NCBI RefSeq assembly: GCF_002157685.2
Contig: NZ_AP026738.1
Coordinates: 806,001 to 870,000 of the forward strand
Reading direction: 5' to 3'
Origin: Comamonas thiooxydans
GTDB taxonomy: Bacteria > Pseudomonadota > Gammaproteobacteria > Burkholderiales > Burkholderiaceae_C
DNA: 64,000 nt
Shown: one piece after another, positions 46,041-56,898 of the stretch
Layout: each line of letters opens with the position of its first letter
How positions within the stretch are numbered: position 1 is the first letter of the stretch
Program-made: the position numbers and the translations under genes
The notes under the pieces: model-generated
The model's database searches: none
The model's input: only the letters and a program-made list of their open reading frames with translations
What the model was told of the DNA's origin: nothing

Positions 46041-47456
46041 ATGGCCCACGAATTCAAGCAAATCGACCCGAACTCCACGACCGGAGCGAAGGCCATGAAC
46101 TGGCTGGAGAACCGGTTTCCGACGGCATTCGATGCGTACCGCGTCCATATGTCGGAGTACTACGCTCCCAAGAACTTCAACTTCTGGTACATCTTCGGCT
46201 CGCTGGCGCTGCTGGTGCTGGTGATCCAGATCGTCACCGGCATCTTCCTGGTGATGCACTACAAGCCCGATGCCGAAAAGGCGTTTGCTTCCGTGGAATA
46301 CATCATGCGTGATGTGCCCTGGGGCTGGCTGATCCGCTATATGCACTCCACAGGCGCCTCGGCGTTCTTTGTGGTGGTCTATCTGCATATGTTCCGCGGT
46401 CTTCTGTACGGTTCTTACCGCAAACCACGTGAACTGGTCTGGATCTTCGGTTGCGCCATCTTCCTGGTGCTCATGGCCGAAGCCTTTATGGGCTATCTGC
46501 TGCCCTGGGGCCAGATGTCGTACTGGGGCGCTCAGGTGATCGTGAACCTGTTCTCCGCCATCCCCTTTGTCGGTCCCGATCTGGCTCTGCTGATCCGTGG
46601 CGACTATGTGGTGGGCGATGCGACTCTGAACCGCTTCTTCAGCTTCCACGTGATCGCCGTGCCCCTGGTGCTGCTGGGTCTGGTCGTCGCACATTTGCTG
46701 GCGCTGCACGACGTGGGCTCCAACAATCCCGACGGCATCGAGATTAAGGGCCCGAATGCGCCCAAGGATGAGAAAGGCCGCCCTCTGGATGGCGTTCCCT
46801 TCCATCCTTACTACACGGTGCATGACATCTTTGGCGTGACGGTGTTCCTGTTCCTGTTCTCGGCCGTGGTGTTCTTTGCGCCCGAGTTCGGCGGCTACTT
46901 CCTGGAGTACAACAACTTCATTCCCGCCGACCCGCTCAAGACGCCCAATCACATTGCCCCTGTCTGGTATTTCACGCCCTTCTATTCGATGCTGCGTGCC
47001 ATCACCAGCGAGATGATGTATGTGCTGATTGCCTGCGTGGTGCTGGGTGCCGGCTACGGCATTCTCAAATCGCGCCTGCCCGGTTTTGCCAAGGGCGCCG
47101 TCGCCATCGTGGCCCTGGGTGCCATCGCCATGATGCTGTCCATCGACGCCAAGTTCTGGGGCGTGGTCGTCATGGGTGGTGCGGTCATCATCCTGTTTGC
47201 CCTCCCCTGGCTCGATTGCAGCCCGGTCAAGTCGATCCGCTATCGTCCCAGCTGGCACAAATATGTGTATGCAGTGTTTGTGGTGAACTTCGTCGTCCTG
47301 GCCTATCTGGGGGTGCAGCCTCCGTCGCCTATTGGCGAGAAGGTGTCGCAGGTCGGCACGCTGTTCTACTTCGGCTTCTTCCTGCTCATGCCCTGGTGGA
47401 GCCGCTTGGGTGAAACCAAGCCCGTGCCCGAGCGTGTCACCTTCAAGCCTCACTGA
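46041..47456 (+). CDS. petB: Cytochrome b subunit of the bc1 complex
   Basis: Membrane core of the bc1 complex with two b-type haems and both quinone sites, 471 residues. Conserved features include 'LLPWGQMSYWGAQVI' and the Qo-site PEW-region variant, together with 'HPYYTVHD' (bis-His regions at 'MHSTGASAFFVVVYLHM' and 'SFHVIAVPLVLL'). It is about 60 residues longer than mitochondrial cytochrome b, as usual in proteobacteria. It starts 14 nt after petA and is followed by petC after 17 nt. Confidence 0.97.
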   Translation: MAHEFKQIDPNSTTGAKAMNWLENRFPTAFDAYRVHMSEYYAPKNFNFWYIFGSLALLVLVIQIVTGIFLVMHYKPDAEKAFASVEYIMRDVPWGWLIRYMHSTGASAFFVVVYLHMFRGLLYGSYRKPRELVWIFGCAIFLVLMAEAFMGYLLPWGQMSYWGAQVIVNLFSAIPFVGPDLALLIRGDYVVGDATLNRFFSFHVIAVPLVLLGLVVAHLLALHDVGSNNPDGIEIKGPNAPKDEKGRPLDGVPFHPYYTVHDIFGVTVFLFLFSAVVFFAPEFGGYFLEYNNFIPADPLKTPNHIAPVWYFTPFYSMLRAITSEMMYVLIACVVLGAGYGILKSRLPGFAKGAVAIVALGAIAMMLSIDAKFWGVVVMGGAVIILFALPWLDCSPVKSIRYRPSWHKYVYAVFVVNFVVLAYLGVQPPSPIGEKVSQVGTLFYFGFFLLMPWWSRLGETKPVPERVTFKPH

Positions 47457-47473
47457 AGCAGGAGAGAACAAGA

Positions 47474-48229
47474 ATGAAGAAACTGATTCTGACCCTGGTT
47501 GCAGCCCTGGGTATTGCCGGTGCAGCGCAAGCTTCTGAAGGCGGCATCCACTGGGACAAGGCGCCGGTCAACACCAGCAATACGGCATCCCTGCAAAATG
47601 GTGCCAAGATCTTTGTCAACTACTGCCTGAGTTGCCACTCCGCTGCCTTCATGCGTTTCAACCGCCTGAAGGACATCGGTCTGACCGATCAGGACATCAA
47701 GGACAATCTGTTGTTCACCACCGACAAGGTGGGTGAGACCATGAAGGCCGCCATCAACCCCAAGGAGGCCAAGGAGTGGTTCGGTGCCAATCCTCCCGAC
47801 CTGACCGTGATCGCGCGTTCGCGTGCCGGCTCGGGCGGCTCGGGAGCTGATTACCTGTATACCTTCTTGCGTACTTTCTACAGGGATGACACCAAGGCCA
47901 CAGGCTGGAATAATCTTGCCTTTCCCAGCGTAGGCATGCCGCATGCGCTGTGGGAGCTGCAGGGCGAGCGTCGCGCCATCTTCGAAGAGCATGACGACCA
48001 CGGAACTAAGACCCAGGTCTTCAAGGGTTGGGAGCAGGTGTCTCCTGGCAAGATGAGCGCAGTGCAGTACGATCAGGCAGTTGGCGATCTGGTGAATTAC
48101 CTGCAATGGATGGGGGAGCCGGCTCAGAACACCCGAACCCGTATCGGGGTGGGCGTGTTGATTTTCCTGGCCTTCTTCATCTTTATCGCTTGGCGCCTGA
48201 ATGCCGCGTTCTGGAAAGACGTGAAATAA
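47474..48229 (+). CDS. petC: Cytochrome c1 subunit of the bc1 complex
   Basis: Periplasmic c-type cytochrome anchored by a C-terminal helix, 251 residues. A Sec signal peptide (cleavage after A20) precedes the haem-attachment motif C51-L-S-C54-H55. The C-terminal hydrophobic segment 'GVGVLIFLAFFIFIAWRL' is the membrane anchor. A GAGAGAA site precedes the ATG. The operon ends at the hairpin 48277-48309. Confidence 0.97.
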   Translation: MKKLILTLVAALGIAGAAQASEGGIHWDKAPVNTSNTASLQNGAKIFVNYCLSCHSAAFMRFNRLKDIGLTDQDIKDNLLFTTDKVGETMKAAINPKEAKEWFGANPPDLTVIARSRAGSGGSGADYLYTFLRTFYRDDTKATGWNNLAFPSVGMPHALWELQGERRAIFEEHDDHGTKTQVFKGWEQVSPGKMSAVQYDQAVGDLVNYLQWMGEPAQNTRTRIGVGVLIFLAFFIFIAWRLNAAFWKDVK

Positions 48230-48276
48230 GCTTTGCCGCCGTGCAGAAGTTGTCTGCAGCCAAACCGTGTTAGTGC

Positions 48277-48309
48277 AGAGTGGGGTGCCGTGGGCAACCC
48301 ACTCTTTTT
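48277..48309 (+). terminator. Rho-independent terminator after petC
   Basis: AGAGTGGG / CCCACTCT stem with inner TGCC/GGCA pairs, then TTTTTGATTTTT. It lies about 20 nt before the sspA start, so the sspA promoter would lie within or before it. Confidence 0.8.
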
Positions 48310-48329
48310 GATTTTTAGGAGTCTCCACC

Positions 48330-48941
48330 ATGATGGTGCTTTATTCGGGAACGACTTGCCCCTTCTCACACCGCTGCCGCTTTGTGCTGTTTGAAAAAGG
48401 CATGGATTTCGAGATCCGCGATGTGGACTTGTTCAGCAAGCCCGAAGAAATCGCCGTGATGAACCCCTATGGTCAAGTGCCAATCTTGGTCGAGCGCGAC
48501 CTGATTCTGTACGAGTCCAACATCATCAACGAGTACATCGATGAGCGCTTTCCCCATCCCCAGCTGATGCCTGGCGACCCTGTGGATCGTGCCCGTGTGC
48601 GCCTGTTCCTGCTGAACTTCGAAAAGGAACTGTTCGTGCACGTGAGCGCTCTGGAAGAGCGCAACGTCAAGGGCAATGAAAAGGCTCTGGAGAAGGCTCG
48701 TGCCCATATCCGTGACCGCCTGACCCAGATGGCGCCCATCTTCCTGAAGAACAAGTACATCATGGGCGAGAACTTCTCCATGCTGGATGTGGCGATTGCT
48801 CCCCTGCTGTGGCGCCTGGACTATTACGGCATCGAGCTGTCCAAGAATGCTGCCCCTCTGCTCAAGTATGCCGAGCGCATTTTCTCGCGCCCCGCTTACA
48901 TTGAAGCACTGACTCCCTCTGAAAAGGTCATGCGCAAGTAA
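48330..48941 (+). CDS. sspA: Stringent starvation protein A
   Basis: GST-fold RNA-polymerase-associated regulator that modulates transcription in stationary phase and stress, 203 residues. Cues are the thioredoxin-like start 'LYSGTTCPFSHRCR', 'NPYGQVPILVERDLILYES' in degenerate form, and the C-terminal helical domain. The cis-Pro 'VPIL' is present. A TTTAGGAG site precedes the ATG. It is followed by sspB, the usual neighbour. Confidence 0.95.
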   Translation: MMVLYSGTTCPFSHRCRFVLFEKGMDFEIRDVDLFSKPEEIAVMNPYGQVPILVERDLILYESNIINEYIDERFPHPQLMPGDPVDRARVRLFLLNFEKELFVHVSALEERNVKGNEKALEKARAHIRDRLTQMAPIFLKNKYIMGENFSMLDVAIAPLLWRLDYYGIELSKNAAPLLKYAERIFSRPAYIEALTPSEKVMRK

Positions 48942-48957
48942 TTGCACATGAGCGCAG

Positions 48958-49000
48958 AGCGGGCATGTTGAAGGGCTTTCCTTCATCTGCCCGCTTTTTT
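48958..49000 (+). terminator. Rho-independent terminator after sspA
   Basis: Two-part stem: AGCGGGCA / TGCCCGCT outside, TGAAGG / CCTTCA inside, loop GCTT, followed by six T residues. sspB starts 41 nt later. Confidence 0.85.
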
Positions 49001-49040
49001 GTCTTTGCAATCTTCTGGATTTGATTCGTCAGGAAACGAG

Positions 49041-49559
49041 ATGACAGCCCCTGAAACGACTTCAACCCGTCCGTATCTGCTGCGGGCATTGTTTGAATGG
49101 TGTACCGACAATGGTTTGACGCCGCATATTGCCGTGCGCGTGGACCGTAGCACCCAGGTGCCCATGGAGTTTGTGCGTGATGGTCAAATCGTGCTCAACA
49201 TCAGCTATGACGCGACCAGCGGCCTGCTGATCGGCAATGAGTATGTTGAATTCAAGGCACGCTTTGGCGGCCAGCCACGGGAAATCATGGTGCCTGTGGC
49301 GAACGTCATGGCCATCTACGCCCGCGAGACCGGTCAGGGCATGGCCTTCCCGCCCGAGGAGGACGAAGTCCCCGAGGATGGCGATGCGCCATCGATGGAG
49401 GATGCCGAACCCGACATGGAGCCGGATGAGGAGTCTTCGGCCGAGCGTGTGGTGCAACTGGTTCCCGTCAAGGCGGAAGCAGAAGCTTCCGGCGAAGATG
49501 ATGCTCCTCGTACGCCGCCCCCCGCAGGTGGTCGTCCGGCGCTCAAGCGTGTGAAGTAG
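49041..49559 (+). CDS. sspB: ClpXP adaptor protein SspB
   Basis: Adaptor that binds ssrA-tagged polypeptides and delivers them to ClpXP. It has 172 residues: an N-terminal substrate-binding domain (about 1-110, 'RPYLLRALFEWCTDNGLTP', 'FVRDGQIVLNISYDA') and a long acidic, disordered linker ending in a short basic C-terminus ('RPALKRVK') that docks on ClpX. ATG 49041 fits the domain boundary better than the in-frame start at 48999. Confidence 0.94.
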   Translation: MTAPETTSTRPYLLRALFEWCTDNGLTPHIAVRVDRSTQVPMEFVRDGQIVLNISYDATSGLLIGNEYVEFKARFGGQPREIMVPVANVMAIYARETGQGMAFPPEEDEVPEDGDAPSMEDAEPDMEPDEESSAERVVQLVPVKAEAEASGEDDAPRTPPPAGGRPALKRVK

Positions 49560-49628
49560 TCCGGCCAGTGTTTTTGCCGGTAGATCGGGAAATTTCAGGA
49601 TTCTTCTTTTAGGGCTGAATTTCTACGC

Positions 49629-49634
49629 TAGAAT
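49629..49634 (+). promoter_or_regulatory. -10 box of the tRNA-Thr gene
   Basis: TAGAAT 9 nt upstream of the mature tRNA 5' end. This spacing fits transcription starting a few bases before the tRNA. The -35 region is weak by eye. Confidence 0.5.
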
Positions 49635-49643
49635 TCAGTCTTC

Positions 49644-49719
49644 GCCGGTTTAGCTCAGTTGGTAGAGCACCCGCCTTGTAAGCGGTAGGTCGTCAGTTCG
49701 AATCCGACAACCGGCACCA
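49644..49719 (+). tRNA. tRNA-Thr (anticodon TGT)
   Basis: A 76-nt cloverleaf with acceptor GCCGGTT/AACCGGC, D arm 'GCTCAGTTGGTAGAGC', anticodon loop CTTGTAA with anticodon TGT (reads ACA), T loop TTCGAAT and encoded CCA. The first anticodon-stem pair (27-43) is a C-U mismatch. A terminator follows. Confidence 0.97.
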
Positions 49720-49726
49720 AACAAAT

Positions 49727-49755
49727 AGGTCTCTTCGGAGGCCTTTTTTGTTTTT
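49727..49755 (+). terminator. Rho-independent terminator after tRNA-Thr
   Basis: GGTCTC/GAGGCC stem (one G-T pair) with TTCG loop, followed by T6 and a second T-run. Confidence 0.85.
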
Positions 49756-49775
49756 CTGCCTCTAAAAAGATCTTG

Positions 49776-50081
49776 TCAGGCCTGAACCTTGATGCGGATG
49801 CTGTTGACGGCCCAGCCTTTGGTGCGCAGATGAGCCGCCATGGCCGGCAGCAATTGGCGCACTTTGGCCGCAGCAGCGTTGTTTTTCACAATCAGGCACC
49901 AGCCGTCTCCATCAATGGGGCCGGCCTGCAAGCTGGCGCGCAGCATGGGCGGAACCAGGGGTAAAACGGCTTTGAGCCGGTTGCTGGAGTCCTGAGTCAG
50001 TGCTGCCAGGCGCGCCAAAGTGGGAGAAGACTCCATGGCATTGATGGCAGTTACGGCGTGATGGCGGCGAACAATGGTCAT
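49776..50081 (-). CDS. DciA/DUF721-like protein (predicted replicative helicase operator)
   Basis: A 101-residue protein resembling DUF721/DciA, the ancestral loader of DnaB in bacteria lacking DnaC. The features seen are a short N-terminus, a hydrophobic 'LAALTQDSSNRLKAVLPLVPPMLRASL' helix pair and a C-terminal KH-like 'WCLIVKNNAAAAKVRQLLPAM' segment. DUF721 genes commonly neighbour secA, as here, though in divergent orientation. The assignment rests on pattern and context. Confidence 0.65.
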   Translation of the reverse strand: MTIVRRHHAVTAINAMESSPTLARLAALTQDSSNRLKAVLPLVPPMLRASLQAGPIDGDGWCLIVKNNAAAAKVRQLLPAMAAHLRTKGWAVNSIRIKVQA

Positions 50082-50396
50082 GCGAGCGGCAAACAGTTGG
50101 GCAAGGGCAAGCCCGAGCTTAGCTCAGCCGGGAATGAATGCCGCAGTGCCGGCTATTTGCGCGTGCAGTGCAATCCCATACGTGCTCTGGAGTAGCGAAA
50201 AGCCAAGGCAGGCTTGCGCGGTTAGAATCATTTTTTGGTCCTGTCCCTGTTTGGGGTGCGTCAGGAGGTTTTTTCACCCATTTCGGGTGTGGCTCTTGAC
50301 TGCCGCAGGGACGGCCCCATCTGAAGACCAACAATCAAGGGATTCTGGACACATTGCTTTGCGCAACAGGCAAAAAAGCAATGTGCCTTCGCACGC
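50082..50396. promoter_or_regulatory. 315-nt divergent region and secA leader
   Basis: Contains a TAGAAT -10-like hexamer (50223-50228), a CACCC/GGGTG hairpin near 50276, and a perfect 9-bp inverted repeat ACATTGCTT (50351-50359) / AAGCAATGT (50376-50384) that ends 12 nt before the secA ATG. The mRNA leader would therefore be structured right at the ribosome-binding region. No SecM-like reading frame is recognised. Confidence 0.45.
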
Positions 50397-53159
<2,763 letters not shown>

Positions 53160-53260
53160 CCCCCTGAGCGGCTTTGCCGCTTCCCCCGGAGGGGGACGAC
53201 GCCATCGCCTGGGCGGCCCCGCTGCGAGGCGGCTCTTGCTTGGCGTCCCTGACTTGGGCC
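53160..53260. repeat. Dispersed repeat family B, copy 1 (after secA)
   Basis: Begins CCCCCTGAGCGGCTTTGCCGC and continues TTCCCCC and GGAGGGGGACGAC. The internal GAGCGGC/GCCGCTT arms form a hairpin. The stop of secA abuts its first base. It is related to the copies at 53438-53535 (inverted) and 54799-54902 (direct). Confidence 0.75.
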
Positions 53261-53284
53261 AGCTCTTTGGCGGAGCGTAATCAC

Positions 53285-53306
53285 AACACGGGCTTCGGCC
53301 CGTGTT
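53285..53306 (+). terminator. Probable terminator after secA
   Basis: AACACGGGC/GCCCGTGTT perfect 9-bp stem with a UUCG tetraloop, then a short T-tract. It lies beyond repeat B copy 1. Confidence 0.6.
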
Positions 53307-53437
53307 TGCATTGGTGCGTTGGCTTTTTACTCGGACAATGCCAGTAAAGCCTGAGGTCGGCTTGATTGTTCCGATAATGGGGAACGTTTTGCTTGCAGCC
53401 CGAACTTGCCCCGCGGACTGTGAATCAGTGGCGTGCT

Positions 53438-53535
53438 CCAGGCGAGAGACATCGAGCAAGAGCCGTCCCGCAGCGAGGATGTCGTCCCCCTCCCGCTAGG
53501 CGAGAGAGGGGGAAGCCGCGCAGCGGCTCAGGGGG
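53438..53535. repeat. Dispersed repeat family B, copy 2 (inverted)
   Basis: Reverse complement of the family B consensus: it reads GTCGTCCCCC...GGGGGAAGCCGCGCAGCGGCTCAGGGGG and, to the left, the counterpart of 'GGCTCTTGCT'. It lies 31 nt before the argJ start, so together with copy 1 it can form a long-range inverted structure in the 406-nt secA-argJ gap. Nothing else gene-like is seen in that gap. Confidence 0.7.
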
Positions 53536-53565
53536 TGTTTTCCACTTTTCTAGGAACATACAGAA

Positions 53566-54795
53566 ATGTCCGTGAATCTTTCCGCTCCCGTCGCCGCTGA
53601 TCTGCTGGCGATCAATGGCGTTCGCATTGGCGTTACCGAAGCCGGCGTGCGCAAGGCCAATCGCAAGGACCTGACGGTGTTCCTGCTCGACGAAGGCGCC
53701 TCGGTGGCGGGCGTGTTTACCCAGAACCGTTTCTGCGCCGCTCCCGTGCAGATCTGCCGCGAGCATCTGGCGGCCGGCACCGGCATCCGCGCCATGGTCA
53801 TCAACACCGGCAATGCCAATGCCGGCACCGGCGCCGCCGGTCTGGCCAATGCCCGTGCCACCTGCGCGGCTCTGGCCAAGGAGCTGGATCTGAACGCGGG
53901 CCAGATCCTGCCTTTTTCCACCGGCGTGATCATGGAGGAGCTGCCTGTTGACCGCATCGTGGCGGGCATGCCCAAGGCCATCGCTGCCGCCAAGGCTGAT
54001 AACTGGGCCACGGCTGCCGAAGGCATCATGACCACCGACACCTTGCCCAAGGCCTTCAGCCGCAGCGTCAGCATTGGCGGCAAGACGGTTGCCATCACCG
54101 GCATCAGCAAGGGCGCGGGCATGATCCGCCCCAATATGGCGACCATGCTGGGCTTTCTGGCTACCGATGCGGCGATCGCACCCGAGCTGCTGCAGCCTCT
54201 GGTCAAGGAGCTGGCCGACGGCTCCTTCAACCGCGTGACCATTGATGGCGACACCTCCACCAATGACTCGTTCGTGCTGATCGCCACCCACAAGGCAGGC
54301 AACGCCCAGATCAAGGCGCTCTCCAGCGCCGAAGGCGAGCAGCTCAAGGCCGCATTGCTGGAAGTGGCGCAAAAACTCGCGCAAGCGATTGTTCGCGATG
54401 GCGAGGGTGCCACCAAGTTCATCAGCGTCAAGGTCGAGGGCGGCAAGAATGAGGAAGAGTGCCGCCTGGTTGCTTACTCCATTGCCCACTCGCCCCTGGT
54501 CAAGACGGCCTTTTTTGCTTCCGACCCCAACCTGGGCCGTATCCTGGCCGCTGTGGGCTATGCCGGCATTGCCGACCTGGACCAGACCAAGATCGATCTG
54601 TACCTGGACGATGTGCATGTGGTGGTCGACGGCGGCCGCAATCCTTCCTACAAGGAAGAAGACGGCCAGCGCGTGATGAAGCAGCAGGAGATCGTGGTGC
54701 GCGTGGTGCTGGGTCGTGGCGATGCCGCACAGACGGTGTGGACCTGCGATCTGAGTCACGAATATGTGACGATCAATGCGGATTATCGTTCCTAG
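53566..54795 (+). CDS. argJ: Bifunctional glutamate N-acetyltransferase / amino-acid acetyltransferase
   Basis: Ornithine acetyltransferase that transfers acetyl from N-acetylornithine to glutamate, and may also acetylate glutamate directly, closing the cyclic arginine pathway. It has 409 residues. The autoprocessing site is visible in '[11 protein letters not shown]', where the Thr becomes the N-terminal nucleophile of the beta chain. Other cues are 'GNANAGTG' and 'DGDTSTNDS'. It is flanked on both sides by family B repeats. Confidence 0.96.
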   Translation: MSVNLSAPVAADLLAINGVRIGVTEAGVRKANRKDLTVFLLDEGASVAGVFTQNRFCAAPVQICREHLAAGTGIRAMVINTGNANAGTGAAGLANARATCAALAKELDLNAGQILPFSTGVIMEELPVDRIVAGMPKAIAAAKADNWATAAEGIMTTDTLPKAFSRSVSIGGKTVAITGISKGAGMIRPNMATMLGFLATDAAIAPELLQPLVKELADGSFNRVTIDGDTSTNDSFVLIATHKAGNAQIKALSSAEGEQLKAALLEVAQKLAQAIVRDGEGATKFISVKVEGGKNEEECRLVAYSIAHSPLVKTAFFASDPNLGRILAAVGYAGIADLDQTKIDLYLDDVHVVVDGGRNPSYKEEDGQRVMKQQEIVVRVVLGRGDAAQTVWTCDLSHEYVTINADYRS

Positions 54796-54798
54796 TCA

Positions 54799-54902
54799 CC
54801 CCCTGAGCGGCTTTGCCGCTTCCCCCTCTCTGGCGCTTTGCGCCGGAGGGGGACGACAGCATCGCTGCGCGGCGGCGCTTGCTCGCTGTCTCTGGCTTAG
54901 GG
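54799..54902. repeat. Dispersed repeat family B, copy 3
   Basis: CCCCCTGAGCGGCTTTGCCGC then CTCTGGCGCTTTGCGCCGGAG and GGGGGACGACAGC. Three nested hairpins are possible. It starts 3 nt after the argJ stop, in the same orientation as copy 1. Confidence 0.75.
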
Positions 54903-54941
54903 CGTGCCAGTTTTAAGCGTTGCTGGTGCTGCAAATTCAGA

Positions 54942-55025
54942 AGCTTCTAGCGCTTGTCTGTATTGGGTTTTCAGTGCTTTATGTGCTGAAACCAATCAAT
55001 ATCAAGCGCCGGCAGCTATAAAAAC
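54942..55025. repeat. Dispersed repeat family A, inverted and expanded copy
   Basis: Read on the minus strand it begins TTTTTATAGCTGCCGGCGC and ends CAAGCGCTAGAAGCT, matching the ends of family A. The middle is a separate dyad (ATTGG...CCAAT, 54962-54992). It lies directly before the DUF815 gene. Confidence 0.5.
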
Positions 55026-55041
55026 AGATGGAGATTGGCTT

Positions 55042-55989
55042 GTGCAAGATGTGATGAACCCTTTGGAGCGCCTGGTCGAGCGGGCCGAGCAATTGATGCA
55101 GCGCATCGAGTCCGTGCTGCCCCAGCCCCTGCAGGCGCCTGCCGACTGGGATGCGGCGATTGCCTGGCGCTACCGCAAGCGCGCGAACGGCTGCGGCGTG
55201 CTGGAGCCCGTGCGCCATGTGGGCGCCATGCAGTTGTCCGATCTGCAGAACATCGACGTGCAAAAGGAAAAGATTGCCCGCAATACCGAGCAGTTCGTCA
55301 GCGGTCGCACGGCGAACAACGTGCTGCTGACGGGCGCGCGCGGCACGGGCAAGTCCTCGCTGATCCGTGCCTGCCTGCACAGCTTTGCGCCCCAGGGCCT
55401 GCGTCTGATCGAGGTGGACAAGGCCGATCTGACCGATCTGCCCGACATCGTCGACGTGGTTGCCGGCCGCAGCGAGAAGTTCATCATCTATTGCGACGAT
55501 CTGAGCTTTGAAGAGGGCGAGCCCGGCTACAAGGCCATGAAGTCCATGCTGGATGGCTCGGTTTCCGCGGCCACGCCGAATGTGCTGGTCTATGCCACCA
55601 GCAATCGCCGCCATCTGCTGCCCGAGTACATGACGGACAACCTGGCGCAGCAAAAAAGCGAGAACGGCGAGATCCATCCCGGCGAGGTGGTGGAGGAAAA
55701 GATTTCCCTGTCCGAGCGCTTCGGTCTCTGGGTGAGCTTCTACCCCTTCAGCCAGGACGAGTATCTGCGCGTGGTGGCGCAGTGGCTGTCTGCTCTGGGC
55801 ATGGACCAGGCCACCATCGAGGCGGCCAGGCCCGAAGCCCTGGTCTGGGCGCTGGAGCGCGGCTCGCGCAGCGGCCGCGTGGCCCACCAGTTCGCGCGCG
55901 ACTACGCAGGTCGCAACGAGCGTCCGGTGACGGTCAAGAAGCGCATTGAAGATGTGGACGGTCTGGCTGAAGAAGCAGACCTGGAATGA
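55042..55989 (+). CDS. DUF815 family AAA-type ATPase
   Basis: A 315-residue P-loop ATPase of the DUF815 family; the function is not established. Walker A is 'GARGTGKSS' and Walker B-like acidic residues are in 'FIIYCDDLSF'; 'VLVYATSNRRHLLPE' is the sensor-1 region. I start it at GTG 55042, which has a GGAG site 8 nt upstream; ATG 55054 (MNPLERLV...) without a good site is the alternative. It precedes the Nudix gene by 12 nt, an arrangement common in Burkholderiales. Confidence 0.85.
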   Translation: MQDVMNPLERLVERAEQLMQRIESVLPQPLQAPADWDAAIAWRYRKRANGCGVLEPVRHVGAMQLSDLQNIDVQKEKIARNTEQFVSGRTANNVLLTGARGTGKSSLIRACLHSFAPQGLRLIEVDKADLTDLPDIVDVVAGRSEKFIIYCDDLSFEEGEPGYKAMKSMLDGSVSAATPNVLVYATSNRRHLLPEYMTDNLAQQKSENGEIHPGEVVEEKISLSERFGLWVSFYPFSQDEYLRVVAQWLSALGMDQATIEAARPEALVWALERGSRSGRVAHQFARDYAGRNERPVTVKKRIEDVDGLAEEADLE

Positions 55990-56001
55990 AGAAAGAGTTT
56001 T

Positions 56002-56472
56002 GTGGAAGTGACTGCTGAAACACAGGCGCAGCGCAAGCACACGGAAGTGGCCGTGGGCGTGCTGTTGCGCGAATCCGATGGGGCGCTGCTGATTTCAAGC
56101 CGCCCTGCAGGCAAGCCGTATGCGGGCTACTGGGAGTTTCCTGGCGGCAAGCTGGAGGCCGGCGAGAGCGTGGAACAGGCCTTGCGCCGCGAGTTGATCG
56201 AAGAGCTGGGCGTGACCATTGGCCAGGCCCATGCCTGGAAGGTGACCGAACATGACTACCCGCATGCGCTGGTGCGTCTGCACTGGTGCAAGGTGACGCA
56301 ATGGACGGGCGATTTCGAGATGCGCGAGGGCCAGCAGATGGCCTGGCAGCAACTGCCGCTCGATGTGCACCCCGTCCTGCCCGGCGCCTATCCTGTGCTG
56401 CAATGGCTGAGCGAGGAGCGCGGCCTGGTCTTTGATCAAAGCCATTACGAGGCGCAGCAGCCCGTGGAGTGA
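56002..56472 (+). CDS. Nudix hydrolase (MutT-like, (deoxy)nucleoside triphosphate pyrophosphohydrolase)
   Basis: A 156-residue MutT-type Nudix protein that probably sanitises oxidised nucleotides such as 8-oxo-dGTP. The complete Nudix box G-x5-E-x7-R-E-L-x-E-E-L-G is present from 'GKLEAGE' to 'RRELIEELGV'. The start GTG 56002 is the first in-frame start before the conserved 'TEVAVGVLL' strand. It follows the DUF815 gene by 12 nt and is convergent with yacG. Confidence 0.88.
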   Translation: MEVTAETQAQRKHTEVAVGVLLRESDGALLISSRPAGKPYAGYWEFPGGKLEAGESVEQALRRELIEELGVTIGQAHAWKVTEHDYPHALVRLHWCKVTQWTGDFEMREGQQMAWQQLPLDVHPVLPGAYPVLQWLSEERGLVFDQSHYEAQQPVE

Positions 56473-56490
56473 AGCGGTATGCTCTGAAAT

Positions 56491-56573
56491 AAAGAGCGCC
56501 TTGCGCTGGTTGAATCTCGATCTGCTTGGTCAATCAAGCTGAAATCAAGACATACCAAGCGCAAGGCGCTCTT
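56491..56573. terminator. Long inverted repeat between convergent Nudix and yacG genes (bidirectional terminator)
   Basis: AAAGAGCGCCTTGCGCTGGT (56491-56510) is the reverse complement of ACCAAGCGCAAGGCGCTCTT (56554-56573) except for one extra A. A 43-nt middle contains a smaller CTTG/CAAG dyad. The plus-strand right arm runs into eight T residues, and the minus strand has the mirror A/T run, so it should terminate both genes. The arms and loop are larger than in ordinary terminators. Confidence 0.7.
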
Positions 56574-56589
56574 TTTTTTACTGCCTCGC

Positions 56590-56799
56590 TTAGTTTTCCG
56601 TGCGTGGATCGCCAAACGGCGCATCTTCTGGAGGCGTCTGAGCCGGAACGCGGAACTCTTCATTGCCCCAGGCGCCCAGGTCGATATTGCGGCAACGCTC
56701 GCTACAGAAGGGGCGGAATTTGTTGCTGGGCAAAAAAACGCTGGGGCCGCCGCAGGTCGGGCATTTCACCATGGTGGGGGATTGCTTGTCAGTGCTCAT
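56590..56799 (-). CDS. yacG: DNA gyrase inhibitor YacG (zinc-binding)
   Basis: A 69-residue zinc-ribbon protein that in E. coli binds GyrB and inhibits gyrase. Four Cys ligands are visible: C13 and C16 (CPTC), C32 and C36 (FCSERC). The proline-rich acidic tail 'PPEDAPFGD' matches the family. It is the last gene of the zapD-yacG pair in the pil-coaE-zapD-yacG block. Confidence 0.93.
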   Translation of the reverse strand: MSTDKQSPTMVKCPTCGGPSVFLPSNKFRPFCSERCRNIDLGAWGNEEFRVPAQTPPEDAPFGDPRTEN

Positions 56800-56898
56800 G
56801 GCGTAGGTGTATCATAGCTGGAAAACACGGGTGGCCGACCCTGAAAGCCATTGAGCCGCAATGTGCGGCTCAATCGGGAGGAGAAGACTGCCGGTGAC

